Shown: positions 1-11,541, counted from the first letter of the stretch. The stretch: DNA of 26,043 nucleotides from Psilocybe azurescens (GCA_023853785.1 JAJIRX010000473.1:1-26043), one strand, 5' to 3'. Notes: generated by a model not told the origin, from the letters alone. Numbers and translations: made by a program.

Positions 1-486
1 ATAGGAAGAGCTAGTAGAATGACAGTGCAGTAAGCTGATACAATGGCCCGTCGCAAAGAAACGGCCTGAGAGGAGAGAACGTTGGATCGCGCAATGAGGA
101 GGGTAATTTTGAGTCTTGCTCGCTATTCGTTACGGTGGCTGGAGGAGGGTCCATGAGCGCTTACCTAATCGAATACGATTTGGGTGGAAATTTAATACGG
201 ACAAATAGGTTTGTTTGGCGGGCTGTTGATGTGTGGCTGGGTCACGGTCCACTTGCCTTCCGTCGATTCTCTTCAAGTCCCCTTCGCCTTGACTTTCCCA
301 TTTCCCCCTTGTTGCGATTATACGACAGATTGGAACCACAGGCTCTGGTAGTATATACACATCCAGGGCCTAGTCTCATCGTTTCTTTTCAACTGGTATT
401 CTAATTACCTCAAGATTTGGTCACGGCGTCATTCAACTGGCATTTCTCGGCATTTCAGTAAATCCTGAAACTCTGGTTGCTTTCTG
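1..486. other. 5' flank of the SNT1-like gene, no gene seen
   Basis: No convincing coding region is visible. Short open frames on both strands (for example 135-404 on +) have low-complexity, unrecognisable products and no plausible splice partners. The stretch probably holds the promoter and 5' UTR of the gene starting at 487. I see no clear TATA box near that start. Confidence 0.4.
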
Positions 487-3400
487 ATGTCTACCGGAGG
501 CTATGATGTGCCCCATAATTCACCTGGCTTCTCACGCTTCTCACCCCGAAGGCTATCAGGACCTATGCAGGCAAGTTACAATGTCCGTATCGTTATGGTG
601 GCCATGCATAACTAAATATCTCTAACATCTACCATCTACAACTCGATAGCAGAGGTTGCCAAATCTCGTCTCCCGTCGAAGGACACCTTCACCACCAATG
701 GGTTTGGCTCGCAGACCTTACGACAGCTATGTGCCTCTGCGATCCGATGTTCCCTTCCGCGATTCCATGCCAAATGTCTACAGACCGAATAACTATCGGT
801 CTGGTGAATATTCTGCTTCTAACTATTATAGTCGCTCTCCGAGTCCTGATGCATATGGGCATGCGAACTCATCTCGAATGTCTGAACCTGAAGTTTGGGA
901 CCGCGGGTCCGGATGGAGACCTGCGCCAGAAGCGCATAATATGTGGGCCGAAAGGAAAATTATTCCGGCTTCTCCTACAAACGTCCCAGGACGGGCTCTT
1001 AGAGACGAATCTACCAGACTTTTTGAACCTTCTGATTCTTGGAAACAGACTCACGACCGTCCTTCACGAATTCACCCGTGAGTAATTTCATATTCTAGCT
1101 TAAAAGTTCACTCGGTTTGAATGTCATATTTAGTTCACCTCCGGCTGATCGCTACTTTGACCATCGCAACCGAGCTAGTATGGACGTTTCGCCTGAAAGG
1201 CCTTTAAGGAATGAGAGAAACCCTCCCTTTATTCCTGGCGGTGATCGATATCGGCCTGTCTCTAATAAGCGGGAGTCATTCCCACCTGGACGCTCTGATT
1301 ACGACTCTCATCGCCCTCAATACGAAAACTGGACTCCTCCGTTTCGTCGAGAGCCAATAAGCCCTGCAGGAAGTCATCAGCGAAGAAGCTCTGGTTCTGT
1401 GCATGCTCGAACGTCTGACCGCTATGACTCTCCTTTGTCAAGTCGTGCTGTATCTCGGAAAGCTTCCCCTTCTCCGCCCTCTGTTGTTTCCCCAACTCCT
1501 CCTCCTCATCTAAACAGGATACCTTTAGATATTAATAACGAACCTTGGTCTCATCCTCCTCCGCCTGCAAGAAGCGAGGTTCCCACAAGAGCCCCTTCAC
1601 GCTCTTCAATTGCTTCTACCCAAGTTTCAGACCGAAAAAGCCCTCCAGCTCCTGTTGTTCCAGCTCCTGTAATTGCTGCTCAGACATCATCTGCACCGGA
1701 TAATTCAAGCAATCGCCAATTGCCTGTTGATGAGAAAAGTTCAGGTAAACAAGCCGAACCGAAACCTGATCCGAGTTCGAAGAGCCCCAAAAACGGTATT
1801 CCTGAGCCATCTCGGGCGCCTTCTGCCGCCGAAGCAGTGTCTGTACCGAAATCTATGTCTCCTACTATGCAGAAACCTGCAACAAATGTGCCTACGTTAT
1901 CGCAATCAAATGACGTTACAGCAATCAAGCCAAGTTTGAGTATTACACGTAGGACCCCATGTTTAATGCCATACTGCACTATGAGCTAAAGTGACATTTT
2001 ATTTTCTAATCACAGATTCTCCTAGGCAGAGTCCGCCTAAGCTCCCGGAGAAGATCGTCGAGAGGGATTCTGTTACTCCTGCAAAATCTCTGTCCAATGG
2101 TGCTAGTGCTCCTGTTCCTGTTCTTCCGCCCCCACCTGTAGAGACACCACCATCAGTTGTTTCTTCGCCTCCGCGCCCCGTCATTTCGGAGCCACCTCCA
2201 ACACCTGCCGTCGATTTCCCGGAAATCAAACAACCACAACCTTCATACATACCTAGTCCGGTCCTAAGCCCTCTCATCAGCCCAGTGGATATTCATATTC
2301 CATCGCCCACACATTCACCCATTCTTTCAGAGCCCCCACCTATTGACGAGCCACCATCTCCCCATTATTCAGAAATCCATTCCGAGACCTGATGAAATTC
2401 CACCAATATCTGAAGCGAAGACGACTCAAGAAGCGTTACGCATAATTGTTATGACGCGTCTACTTCTTGATCGTCAGACGAAAGAGGAGCGCGTCGCTCC
2501 AGTGCTCGCAGCGAATTTGGCGATAGCAAACCCTCCGGAGGCCCATCCTATAGCGACACCCGATACGCTTCTCGACTGGGTGAATAGTGGACAAGTGCAC
2601 CAAGATCGACTGAAATCTTTTGTTGTTACAAGGCCCCGTCTTCGACAATACTTTGACAAGAGGAATTCGATGGTTGAAGATAAGATCGCCCGTCTGCGCG
2701 AGGAGTACGTCACGTTACAGGAGAGTTGGGTTGCTCACTGTAATGCTCTGAACGAGCAGCAGAAAACGTTGGCGTCGGAGCATGAGAACCAGCATGGGGG
2801 CGAACGACTCGTCGTTCTACAGCCATTACGGATGCTGTGCGATCCGACTTCGAGATGGAGCAGATCATTGCTAGTCTGGGTGTTGACGAAGCAACAGATC
2901 CCAATCATCTTTCGATGAGGAATATAGCGAAAATACCTGACATGATCTCGGTTACCCAAGGTCAAGTGGATTACCTCTTCGACGACACGTCGCACTTGGT
3001 GGAGAACCCAAGCGAATACTACGCTCCTCATACTGGGATCCATGATTGGACGGACGCGGAAAAACAGATTTTCCTTGACAAGTTCGCAGCGCACCCCAAG
3101 CAATTCGGTATCATTGCCGATTACATTCCCAACAAGACCGCGGCGCAATGCGTAGATTTTACTATCTCCACAAGAAGCAAACGATCGATTTCCGCAAGGT
3201 CGTCTCGCTGTTTGCTCCCAACAAGAGAAAACGAAGAGGAATGGGCAAGAAGAAAGGAAATGGCCTCTTGGTCGATATCGCGAAGCACGACATGGAAGTC
3301 AACCGTGGACATGTAGCTGCTGCCGTCGCTGCTGCGTCGCCATCTGTTTCCACGCGTGCGCCGAGAGGAAGGAAGCCTGCAGCTCAACCCACGGAAGGCC

Positions 3401-5180
3401 GGAAGTCGACACGACGGAGTGCGGTGCAGTTCGAGGACACGCCTACGAGCACGCCTACCCCAGAACCAGACGCGAGACCTAGAAGGCGAAGAGGGGCCAA
3501 TGCTACATCGAGTACGAGCGCTAGCGCTCCGACGTCGGCGATTGCTTCCAACGTTTCTTCAATACCGGTCCCAACACCAGCATCAACTGCAGCGCCCACA
3601 CCGCGCTCAGTGACCCCGATACCAGCACCACCAGTGACTGTAACTCCGCCGCCGCCACCACTACCTTCACCCGTTATTGTTCCGGAACCGCCTCGACCCA
3701 TCCCAGTGCCAGTGATCGCAGAAACGCCTCCAGTAAGATTCGTGATTCCTTATATGACTCATTTTTCATCTTCGCCTCTTTATTAGGAACGAGAAATTGA
3801 TACTCGTCCAGCCAAACGGGTGAAGCGTACCAGGAAAATCAAATCTGCGGCTACAGTGTCCGACGATCTCTCTTCACCTGGCCCTGAGGCAGACAAAGAG
3901 CTACCTCCAAACGGGACCGATGCAGCCGATTTCAATGCTCGTGCGAAGAAGGATAAGAACGGGGCCCCGAACCAGTGGTCCGAGGAAGATAAAAGTCGGT
4001 AAATCTCCCTCATCTAGTCGATGTATCCTGTCCTGACATGATATGTCGCATAGATCAGTTTCTTTCGCTCCTATCTCAATATGGAGATGACTTCAAGCGG
4101 ATCGCAGCGTCGATGCCTAATAAGGTTCGTTGGCATGCAATTTTTTATCTCGAATGTGCTAAGCTTTGTTATATTTCAGACGACAATACAAGTCAGCAAC
4201 TTCTACAAGACTAACGCAGTGGCTTTAGATCTTCAGAAGGTCGCTGCTAGGGCCCCAAAGCGATCGCCCACACCCGAACATCACGAAGTTTGGAAGGAGC
4301 TTCCTCAGTATCCCGGTTCAGGAGTTATTCATCATGTTACGACAATGAAACCTGGCTCATCCAGCGTTTTGATGTCGGTTACTCCTCCTATGTCGTCTTT
4401 GTCGGGGATCCTAATCGAAGTAATGCTCAGCACGGCTCTGCTTATTCGAGAGATTCTGGGGTACTCGACCAGGTTCACCTCCGAGACCACATCCGAAGAA
4501 CCCGTACCCACCAATGACTTCATCGCAGTACTCGGATGCCCTTCGTCCGACATATAGCCCGCCAACTGGAAATGCGCCATATCCGTATCCAACGGACCAT
4601 CGCGTGTATATGTCCAGTAGGCCGCCGGACAGTACCTTCCATCGCCCCTCTGGACCTTCCTCGCCAACTCTTCAATCACGGCCCCAATTTGCTCCGTCCT
4701 ACCCACCCTCGTCGTCCTCATCGTCGGCCCCAGCTTCCAATAACCGACCTGGGTATGCACCGCCTCCATCTGTTGGACCCAACGCGCCTTCAATCATACA
4801 CTCTCCCACTGGAATGAGCCCCCGAAACCGCTGCCTGTTCAGCCTATGCAGTCATATCCAGCGCATCAGAGCGATCCCGCACATCGGCCTCCATACCTGA
4901 GTTACCCACAGCCTTCGCACGCAGCGAATGGGTATTGGGCACCGGCGCCATTTTATAATGCGGATGGGACGCCGTATGTACATGGGCGGGGCGGGATGCC
5001 AGAGCCCAGTGATGGCGCGAGGAGAGACCATCCGTATGCAATATATACTGCTGGTGTCGGTGGGCCTCCTGCGTCGGGTTCGCGTCCGCCGCCCCCGGGT
5101 ACACGATGCCCCCTCCTGGACCACCTTCGGCTGCTGGATCCAGACCAGCATATTACTATCCTGGATGGACGTCTGGATAA
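487..5180 (+). CDS. SNT1: Snt1/NCoR-like corepressor with two SANT domains
   Basis: Predicted nuclear scaffold of a histone-deacetylase complex; yeast Snt1 belongs to the Set3 complex and animal NCoR/SMRT are relatives. Proposed exons are 487-570, 653-1077, 1134-1948, 2016-2284, 2331-3732, 3787-3998, 4059-4124 and 4180-5180. The first half is Ser/Pro/Arg-rich and looks disordered. SANT1 (about residues 768-823) starts HDWTDAEKQIFLDKF and continues through NKTAAQCVDF into YYLHKKQTIDFRK. SANT2 (about 1060-1110) starts NQWSEEDK and ends NKTTIQVSNFYK. The tail is Pro/Tyr-rich and ends YYYPGWTSG. Intron 1 has a GC donor. The frame is lost at seven short homopolymers (2796, 3157, 3991, 4404, 4458, 4813, 5097). 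One added base at each gives 1427 codons exactly. The change at 2796 could instead be a 53-nt intron at 2740-2792, and the 46-nt intron at 2285-2330 is the weakest splice call. The SANT pair is clear; the exact Snt1 assignment is inference. Confidence 0.82.
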
Positions 5181-5571
5181 GAATCTCTGGTTGACGAGAT
5201 TTTTCTTACTTTCCGTTTTCTTCGTTTGTTTTATCTACTTGATTCCATCGTCTTTCTTTTGTTTGCTTCTTACTACTTTAGCATGTTCAAATATATTTCT
5301 CATTCTTCGGGTTAGCCGACGACGCCAATTAATGGACCCCTCCATCGTTTAATAGATTGGAATCCATTACACACGTGGTGTAGGCGTATTCGATTCAATA
5401 TTCATCCTGTTAAACAGGACTCGAGAGTATCGTTTACTACGGTACATCGAAGGTCCAGTTATCGATATGCAGTGTTAATAGCAGGCTGAAAAGTGGATGT
5501 GCAGACCAGAGATAGCAAGCAAGAACGGGGTATCGACATGATTGCGGGTAAGGTCAAGCTAATCCCCTGAT
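5181..5571. other. convergent 3' intergenic region
   Basis: This lies between the stop of the SNT1-like gene (TAA 5178-5180) and the stop of the parvulin gene (5572-5574, minus strand). A T-rich stretch at about 5200-5300 would suit a 3' UTR. No gene is seen. Confidence 0.5.
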
Positions 5572-6167
5572 CTATCGACGACCTTCAACCATAATGATAT
5601 GGTACCCGAAGTTCGTTTTCACAAGGGAGGAAGTGATGGGTTTGTCGACAGTGGATGGTGTGAGAGCGAATGCAGCATCTTGGAAAGCCCCGACCATGCT
5701 TCCTCTTACCATCCACCCCAAGCTTCCGCCAGCTGTGTGATCACAAAATACGCGAGATTAGAGATGGTGATATATTGGGCATATGGGCATCGATGCGTAC
5801 CTTTGGCCTTATCCTCAGAGTACTCCTGTGCAACCTTGTTGAAAGACTGGCCTTCCTGTGAGGCGCTAGATGATTAGAGGTGTTTCACCCACTCAAGATG
5901 TACTGGATATATGCACTTGAATCTTTTGCAGAGCCTCCGTTGCCTTAGAATGCTTCTCGCAAAGAATGTGCCGCACATTGACGGCTGTGGCTGCTTTCAA
6001 GGCGCCCTTTCCTACTCAAAATCCACCAGCGTCAGTAAAAATGAAAGCTAGCAATTTCCTCAAGATAATACCTTGTCCCCATCATCGCTCGCCTTTCCCT
6101 TTCCCTTCTTGTTATCTGCCTTGTCTGCAGGTTTCTTGTCGGTAGATGCAGAGCCCTTCTTTGCCAT
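5572..6167 (-). CDS. PIN4: parvulin-type peptidyl-prolyl isomerase (PIN4/Par14-like)
   Basis: Predicted peptidyl-prolyl cis/trans isomerase of the small parvulin family; human Par14 is linked to pre-ribosome and chromatin work. Exons on the minus strand are 6167-6072, 6006-5917, 5855-5801 and 5732-5572, giving 133 residues against 131 for human PIN4. Residues 1-32 form a Lys/Gly/Asp-rich basic tail beginning MAKKGSAS. The catalytic domain follows with [18 protein letters not shown], then [34 protein letters not shown] and the closing [13 protein letters not shown]. These are the family's two His-containing strands and the GGSLGW loop. The acceptor of intron 1 appears to be AAG at 6007-6009; the better-looking TAG just before it breaks the frame. 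Introns 2 and 3 use clean GT-AG sites. No frame errors. An inverted-repeat element starts 19 bp upstream of the ATG, so promoter and 5' UTR may lie partly in it. Confidence 0.9.
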
Positions 6168-6185
6168 ATTGTTGAACTGGGCGTA

Positions 6186-6876
6186 CAGTCAAAGACACCT
6201 CCTTGACACACGATACCTCCTTGACACAAATCGATTTTTGGGCGCAAATCTTGTTTTAAATCTACCAAATTTTGTGCATATGCAGTACTAGTATGCATAC
6301 AAGTGCTTGCAAAATTTGGTGTGGTTTAGTGGACTTGGTGTCTCAGAATCGTGCGATTGAGACGGAAATGACCGAATTTGGGTTGATGCATAATCTCGCA
6401 ACTGATTTTTTTGAGTCAATAAAGCAACGGTTGGGTCCCACATTTGCACATTAGGTGCAATATAACCTGTTCCACTGATCTAGCTATTTTTTCCGATAAA
6501 TCTGGACGAAATGCGTCCAAAACACAGTGTCCAAGTGTATGTCTTGTGGAAGCGTGACAAGGTGCTTACATAACACACGTTCTCTAATCAACGCGTTCTG
6601 GCCTCAACATCGGTTCTCTCATTCTAAACTTAGCCAACTTACTCAGGATGGTCCGTCGTGTCACACTTGTGTCAAGGAGGTGTAAACGTGACAATTTGGC
6701 TTCCAACTTTCTTTCCTCTCGTTTACAATATAATACATGGTATCTCATAATTATTTTTGGTAGATATACTCCTCAGAGTATCTAGTTATAGCCTAAAAAA
6801 ATAACTGCAAAATCTTTTGTATTTGTGACGCAATATGGGCATGTCAATTTTTGTGTCAAGGAAGTGTCTTTGACTG
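6186..6876. mobile_element. non-autonomous TIR element with TA target duplication (mariner/pogo-like MITE)
   Basis: The left end reads CAGTCAAAGACACCTCCTTG and continues to 6210. The right end, read inward from 6876 on the minus strand, matches it at 24 of 25 positions. TA flanks both sides (6184-6185 and 6877-6878). The core CCTCCTTGACACA recurs as a direct copy at 6216-6228 and as an inverted copy at 6668-6683, which resembles subterminal transposase-binding sites. No transposase frame is visible; the longest open frame inside is about 60 residues. TA duplication plus CAGT ends is typical of Tc1/mariner-pogo type elements. Membership in a named family is inference. Confidence 0.88.
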
Positions 6877-7037
6877 TATAGGTTAACCAATGAAGTGAGG
6901 CCGATTACATGATGATGTGGCTGTGCTGATTAGACACTAAATGTGAAACTCAAATTTTTGGCGTCCCTCACTTTGTTATCACATTTCTTGTATAGATCCC
7001 CCTTTTCTTCCAATTCACCCCACTTCTACAGGAAAAC
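6877..7037 (+). promoter_or_regulatory. RLI1-side remnant of a bidirectional promoter
   Basis: About 160 bp separate the element's right end from the RLI1 ATG. Without the 691-bp insertion the parvulin and RLI1 start codons would lie only about 180 bp apart, so the two genes probably shared a short bidirectional promoter. A pyrimidine-rich run (CCCCCTTTTCTTCC, near 6997-7010) lies just upstream of the ATG, as in many highly expressed fungal genes. No TATA box is obvious. Confidence 0.45.
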
Positions 7038-9449
7038 ATGTCGGACAAGATAACCCGTATCGCTATTGTCGATGCTAATCGCTGCAAACCGAAGCGATGT
7101 GCACTAGAGTGCAAGAAAGTACGTGTCCTACATCACTAAATGAGATGCATTAATTGATATCGTCCCAGTCATGTCCGGTCGTTAAAATGGGTAAGGATTC
7201 CAGCACGAATGAATGGGACAGGACTAACCTTGACTTCAGGCAAACTCTGTATCGAGGTCAAGTCGACCGACAAGATCTCCTTCATCTCCGAGTTCCTCTG
7301 TATTGGTTGCGGTATCTGTGTAAAGAAGTAAGATCCATGTTGTGTCTTTCCTGTGTATTATTTAAACGTCTCGACAGATGCCCATTCGAGGCCATCGCCA
7401 TCATCAACCTGCCAACCAATCTGGAATCGGAAGTTACACATCGATACACCGCCAACTCATTCAAACTTCATCGTCTTCCTACACCAAGGCCGGGGCAGGT
7501 ACTAGGGCTTGTTGGAACGAACGGTATCGGGAAGAGCACAGCGCTGAAAATTCTAGCTGGGAAATTGAAGCCAAATCTTGGAAGATACGACGTACGTCTT
7601 GCTCCCACATTCGGATAGTAGTCATTTTATATTGTATCTAGGACCCTCCCGACTGGCAAGAGATCCTCAAATACTTCCGAGGATCTGAACTCCAGAACTA
7701 CTTCACCAAAGTCCTTGAGGACAATCTCAAGGCGTTGATCAAACCCCAATACGTCGATCACATTCCAAAAGCCATCAAGGGAAGTCTGACCGTCACGCAA
7801 ATGCTCGATTCGAAATTGGAGCGCGATAACAAGCAGGAAATGTGCGACGAGCTCGAACTGAACCACGTTTTGGATCGTGATGTCAGCCATCTTTCTGGAG
7901 GAGAGCTCCAGCGATTCGCCATTGCCATGTCATGTATTCAAAAGGCTGATGTGTGAGTCCTCAAAAATCTTATGTAAATGCCGTTTTCTAAGGGAGGAAT
8001 TATAGATACATGTTTGATGAACCTTCCAGTTACCTGGATATCAAGCAGCGTCTCAAGGCAGCTGAAGTTATCCGCTCCTTGTTGACACCAGACTGCTATG
8101 TCGTAGCTGTAGAGCACGATTTGTCCGTGCTTGATTATCTATCCGATTTCATCTGCTGCTTGTACGGCAAACCTTCTATGTATGGTGTCGTCACGATGCC
8201 TTCGTCCGTTCGAGAAGGTCAGTTTATTATGCTTTAAACTCATGGACTGCTCATTGAGTTATATAGGTATCAACATCTTCCTGGACGGTTTCATCCCCAC
8301 GGAGAATCTGCGCTTCAGAGAAGAGTCTCTGTCCTTCAAAATGGTTGAGAACGCCGAAGAACTCGTCGTCGACAAGACCCGCCACTATTCCTACCCATCC
8401 ATGACCAAGACGCTCGGGAACTTCAAGTTGACCGTCGAAGCCGGGTCGTTCACCGACTCTGAGATCATCGTCATGTTGGGCGAGAACGGAACCGGAAAGA
8501 CTACCTTTGTCCGCCTGCTCGCCGGAGACACCCCCGACGAGGTGACCGACAAGCAGACGCTAGCCGTCAGTCTGAAGCCGCAGACTATCTCGCCCAAGTT
8601 TCCTGGCACGGTCCGCATGCTGTTACTCAAGCAGATAAAAACGCGTTCATGCACCCACAGTTCCAAACGGACGTTTTGAAGCCTATGAGCTTGGAAAATA
8701 TCATGGATCAGGACGTGAAGACGCTTTCGGGAGGAGAGTTGCAGAGAGTCGCTATCGTTCTTGCTCTTGGTGAGTGATTAATATCTACTGACGTCATGCC
8801 GCCGCTAGTGTAAATTCAGGGCTGATGCAAAAGTTCAAATAGGAAAACCCAACGTCTCCGTCTATCTTCTCGACGAACCAAGCTCGTACGTGTCCTTTAG
8901 AACTTGTTTTACAGTAATCTTACCCTCCGTCAAACTACCAGTTTCCTCGATTCCGAACAGCGTATCATTGCCAGCAAGGTTATCAAACGGTCAGTATTAG
9001 CGTGTCGCGTTTCTATCGTCAGTAATTGACTGGAACACTTATACAGATTCATCCTGCACGCAAAAAACCGCCTTTGTCATTGAGCACGATTTCATAATGG
9101 CCACCTACCTCGCCGATCGGGTTATCGTCTTCGAAGGCCAACCCGCACGCTCCGCTACCGCCACACCGTATGTATTTACTCCTGTCTCACGTCTACATAC
9201 TTGTTGCTAATCGGGTCAATCTTATAGGCCGCAGTCACTGTTGTCGGGTATGAATCGCTTCCTTGCCTCGCTCGAGATCACTTTCCGTCGCGATCCTACG
9301 AACTTCCGACCACGCGTCAACAAGAGGAACAGTATCAAGGATCGCGAACAGAAAGGTGAGTTATTCACTGTCTTCAATTTCGTCGATCCCTTTCTCATTT
9401 ACTTTCTCATCCAATAGCTGCTGGAAACTACTTCTTCCTCGAGGATTAA
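7038..9449 (+). CDS. RLI1: ABCE1/Rli1 ribosome-recycling Fe-S ATPase
   Basis: Cytosolic twin-ATPase that splits terminated ribosomes and joins in initiation. Exons are 7038-7118, 7169-7190, 7240-7327, 7378-7591, 7642-7952, 8006-8217, 8267-8769, 8843-8885, 8942-8989, 9047-9167, 9228-9355 and 9418-9449. The N-terminal ferredoxin-like domain has two cysteine clusters, ending [19 protein letters not shown]1 has Walker [10 protein letters not shown], signature [12 protein letters not shown], Walker [12 protein letters not shown] and switch His in [15 protein letters not shown]2 has [32 protein letters not shown] and [15 protein letters not shown]. The C-terminus is NYFFLED. Two frame breaks sit in A runs: A5 at 8637-8641 lacks one A (restoring [11 protein letters not shown]) and A6 at 9062-9067 lacks two (restoring [14 protein letters not shown]). 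Corrected length is 601 residues, against 608 in yeast. Exon 2 is only 22 nt. Because the family is essential, assembly error is more likely than pseudogenisation. Confidence 0.95.
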
Positions 9450-10195
9450 ATGCTCTCCTGTTCAAGAGCAAAAACGGATCCACACCGAATCCGCGTCAGT
9501 CAGAGTCAGGATCAGGGTCGTCACTTTGTTGCCCTGCGTTGTATATTTTTTTTGTGGGGCATGGTCAAATCTTTAATTGAACGCTGGGTTGGTGGAAGAG
9601 TGTGCAGTCGCCGTCGTCAATATAAAATAGACTGATGTGGGAATTGGTTGGGCGCTTGCATATGCGTTGGCGTGCGATGGGAACGTATGAGTAAGTGTGG
9701 AAACGATGGAGGGAAGAGTTGAGGGGAGAAGGCGCGGATTTTATAACGCATATCGCATATTTGCTCTGATGTACTAAAGTATTTACTCCATGAGATAATT
9801 CGTGGGCTGTACGCATACTAGATGATGGGGAAGATTTGTTTGTATTGTGGAACCGAGTGAATCTTTGTCGGTCCTCGAGTTGTCTCTTATGCGTGTAGTG
9901 TAGGCGTATAAAGTGCAGCACCATGCCTGATTCTGGGGGTTCACTTTTGACTGAAAGCAATACAACAACATCATTGACACTTGAACTGTCAGAGGCACCT
10001 AATTGGAGGGAGCTTCTTGGAGCACAATTCACGGATGCATGCGCAATATTCCAAGTCAGAGGAGAAGATAAAATTCTGATAATCTAAAAATGTTGATAAA
10101 CATTGATTGGCCTTAGTATGGTTGGTTTGATATAAAGGCATACCTCTGCTATTATCTTCGAAATGTTTCGATTTGGAAGATACTAAAGAGAACCC
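9450..10195. other. convergent 3' intergenic region, no gene supported
   Basis: This lies between the RLI1 stop (TAA 9447-9449) and the J-protein stop (10196-10198, minus strand). A T9 run lies near 9547-9555. A 155-residue open frame on the minus strand (10032-9565) has no recognisable domain and no good ATG start, and overlaps both expected 3' UTRs. I treat it as chance. Confidence 0.45.
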
Positions 10196-11541
10196 CTATT
10201 CGTTGGCTTCTTGTTCCAAGATCTCACGTTCGAGCCTTTCCCGCTCTGCTTGTCTCATACGCATGAGTGTCAGGGATTCATAATCGATACCAGGTGCGGG
10301 CGCTACAGGTGCTGGTTCTGCAGTTGGGAAGGTTTCCGGCTATGGATAAGGAATTAGGCATGAAAAAAAGACAAGTTTGTCAGAGAAAGCTTACAAAAGT
10401 AGAAGGGAACGAAGAGAACGGCGATGCATTCGGTTTATGCGATTGATGCTGTGGCAAATCCGCTTTTAGGCCATCGTCTCTAGACGGCGTCGCCACATTC
10501 GAATTTGAGGTAGATTCATTACTCGTGCCCGTCCCGACGCTGCCCAGTTTACCCATTTTGCGTAGCCATCCGAGGATGTCGGGTTCCTTGCTGTTCACCC
10601 AGGTAATCTTGACGCCATCCATCCCCGACTCTTTCCGCTCGCTCGCGCACACCGCAGCGAACGCGTCTCCGATCTGCTTGAACGGCACGAGCGCGCTGCC
10701 GGTCTTCGGTGGCTTGGAGAGCACGATGGAGGACTCATCTGTGGCGCCGAAGCGGGAGAGGAAGGACGCGATAGCTAATGGGGTGGTGAGAGTGGGATGC
10801 GATTTAAGGCGGTATTTGAGGCGGACTGTGGTATCTAGGGGATCTGTTTTGGATTGTGGGTGGCAAGCGGGTCAGAATAGAACCGATGATGGACGCCGGG
10901 GAAAATAATATACCCATAGCAGGTGGCGCTTCCTCTTCTTCCACCTCCTCCAAATTGGTAGAATCATCGGAACGAGGAGGGTACATCCTATTCTTCATTT
11001 CCTGTTCTTTCTGTTCTCTGAGACGCTTTCCTTCCTCCTTGATCTTTTCAGTCTCGTGCCATGTCTGGACCTCTTCCTTCTGCTTGTCCATACGCGCTTT
11101 CTTAAAGGCGCGCTCACGCTCCTCTAGCTCCTCGACGAGATTCTTGCGTTTGTTGTCATACGCCTTGAAGCGCTCCTTGCGAGCGAGCTTGACGCGTAAT
11201 TTTGCATCAAGAGCTAAGCGCCGCAATGGGTCCAGGAGGAGTTCGTAAGCCTGGTTTAATTCATGAAACTTCCGGGCTACAAAACATCCTGTCATCAACA
11301 AAAATGTAGAATGCGGCTCATATTTAGAAGCTCACCGGCATCAGGGTTGTTTGGATTCTAGATGAGCCGCGAAAGTATCAGTAATAGCGCCATTTTTGAT
11401 CATATTATATGCGCGTACCCTGTCTGGATGGACCTTCAGCGATCGCTGCCTATACGCTGTGCGTATCTCCTGCTCTGTGGCCTCTGTCTTGACACTGAGG
11501 AGGTCGTAGGGGTTGACATCCTCATCTGCAGTTGAGCTCAT
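10196..11541 (-). CDS. DNAJC17: J-domain protein with C-terminal RRM-like region (DNAJC17/Cwf23-like)
   Basis: Predicted Hsp40 co-chaperone of the spliceosome-associated DNAJC17 type. Exons on the minus strand are 11541-11419, 11357-11336, 11276-10914, 10843-10395 and 10339-10196, giving 366 residues in an unbroken frame. The J domain is N-terminal: NPYDLLSVKTEATEQEIRTAY, then SLKVHPDR with the HPD motif, then KFHELNQAYELLLDP. A long charged coiled coil follows (about residues 75-175, rich in Glu, Lys and Arg). After it comes an RRM-like segment beginning TTVRLKYRLKSHP and passing through GSALVPFKQIGDAFAAV. The tail ends ERERLEREILEQEANE. The order J domain, coiled coil, RRM matches DNAJC17. 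The HPD loop is split across an intron and a 22-nt exon (11336-11357). The gene is divergent from the MFS gene with 268 bp between start codons. Confidence 0.87.

Noticed and set aside
135..404. 89-residue open frame on + before the SNT1-like gene
   Set aside because: No recognisable domain and no splice partner; composition like non-coding DNA.
2740..2792. 53-nt intron as the cause of the frame change near 2796
   Set aside because: It fits the frame arithmetic, but would delete coil-like sequence following HCNALNEQ. A one-G deletion at 2796-2800 matches the pattern elsewhere. Kept only as an alternative.
5599..5877. 92-residue open frame on + opposite the parvulin gene
   Set aside because: It is antisense to clear parvulin exons with GGSLGW and FGYHII motifs on the minus strand.
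6272..6454. 60-residue open frame inside the TIR element
   Set aside because: Too short and without DDE or helix-turn-helix features; not evidence of a transposase.
9565..10032. 155-residue minus-strand open frame between RLI1 and the J-protein gene
   Set aside because: No domain, starts on a non-ATG codon, and overlaps two expected 3' UTRs.
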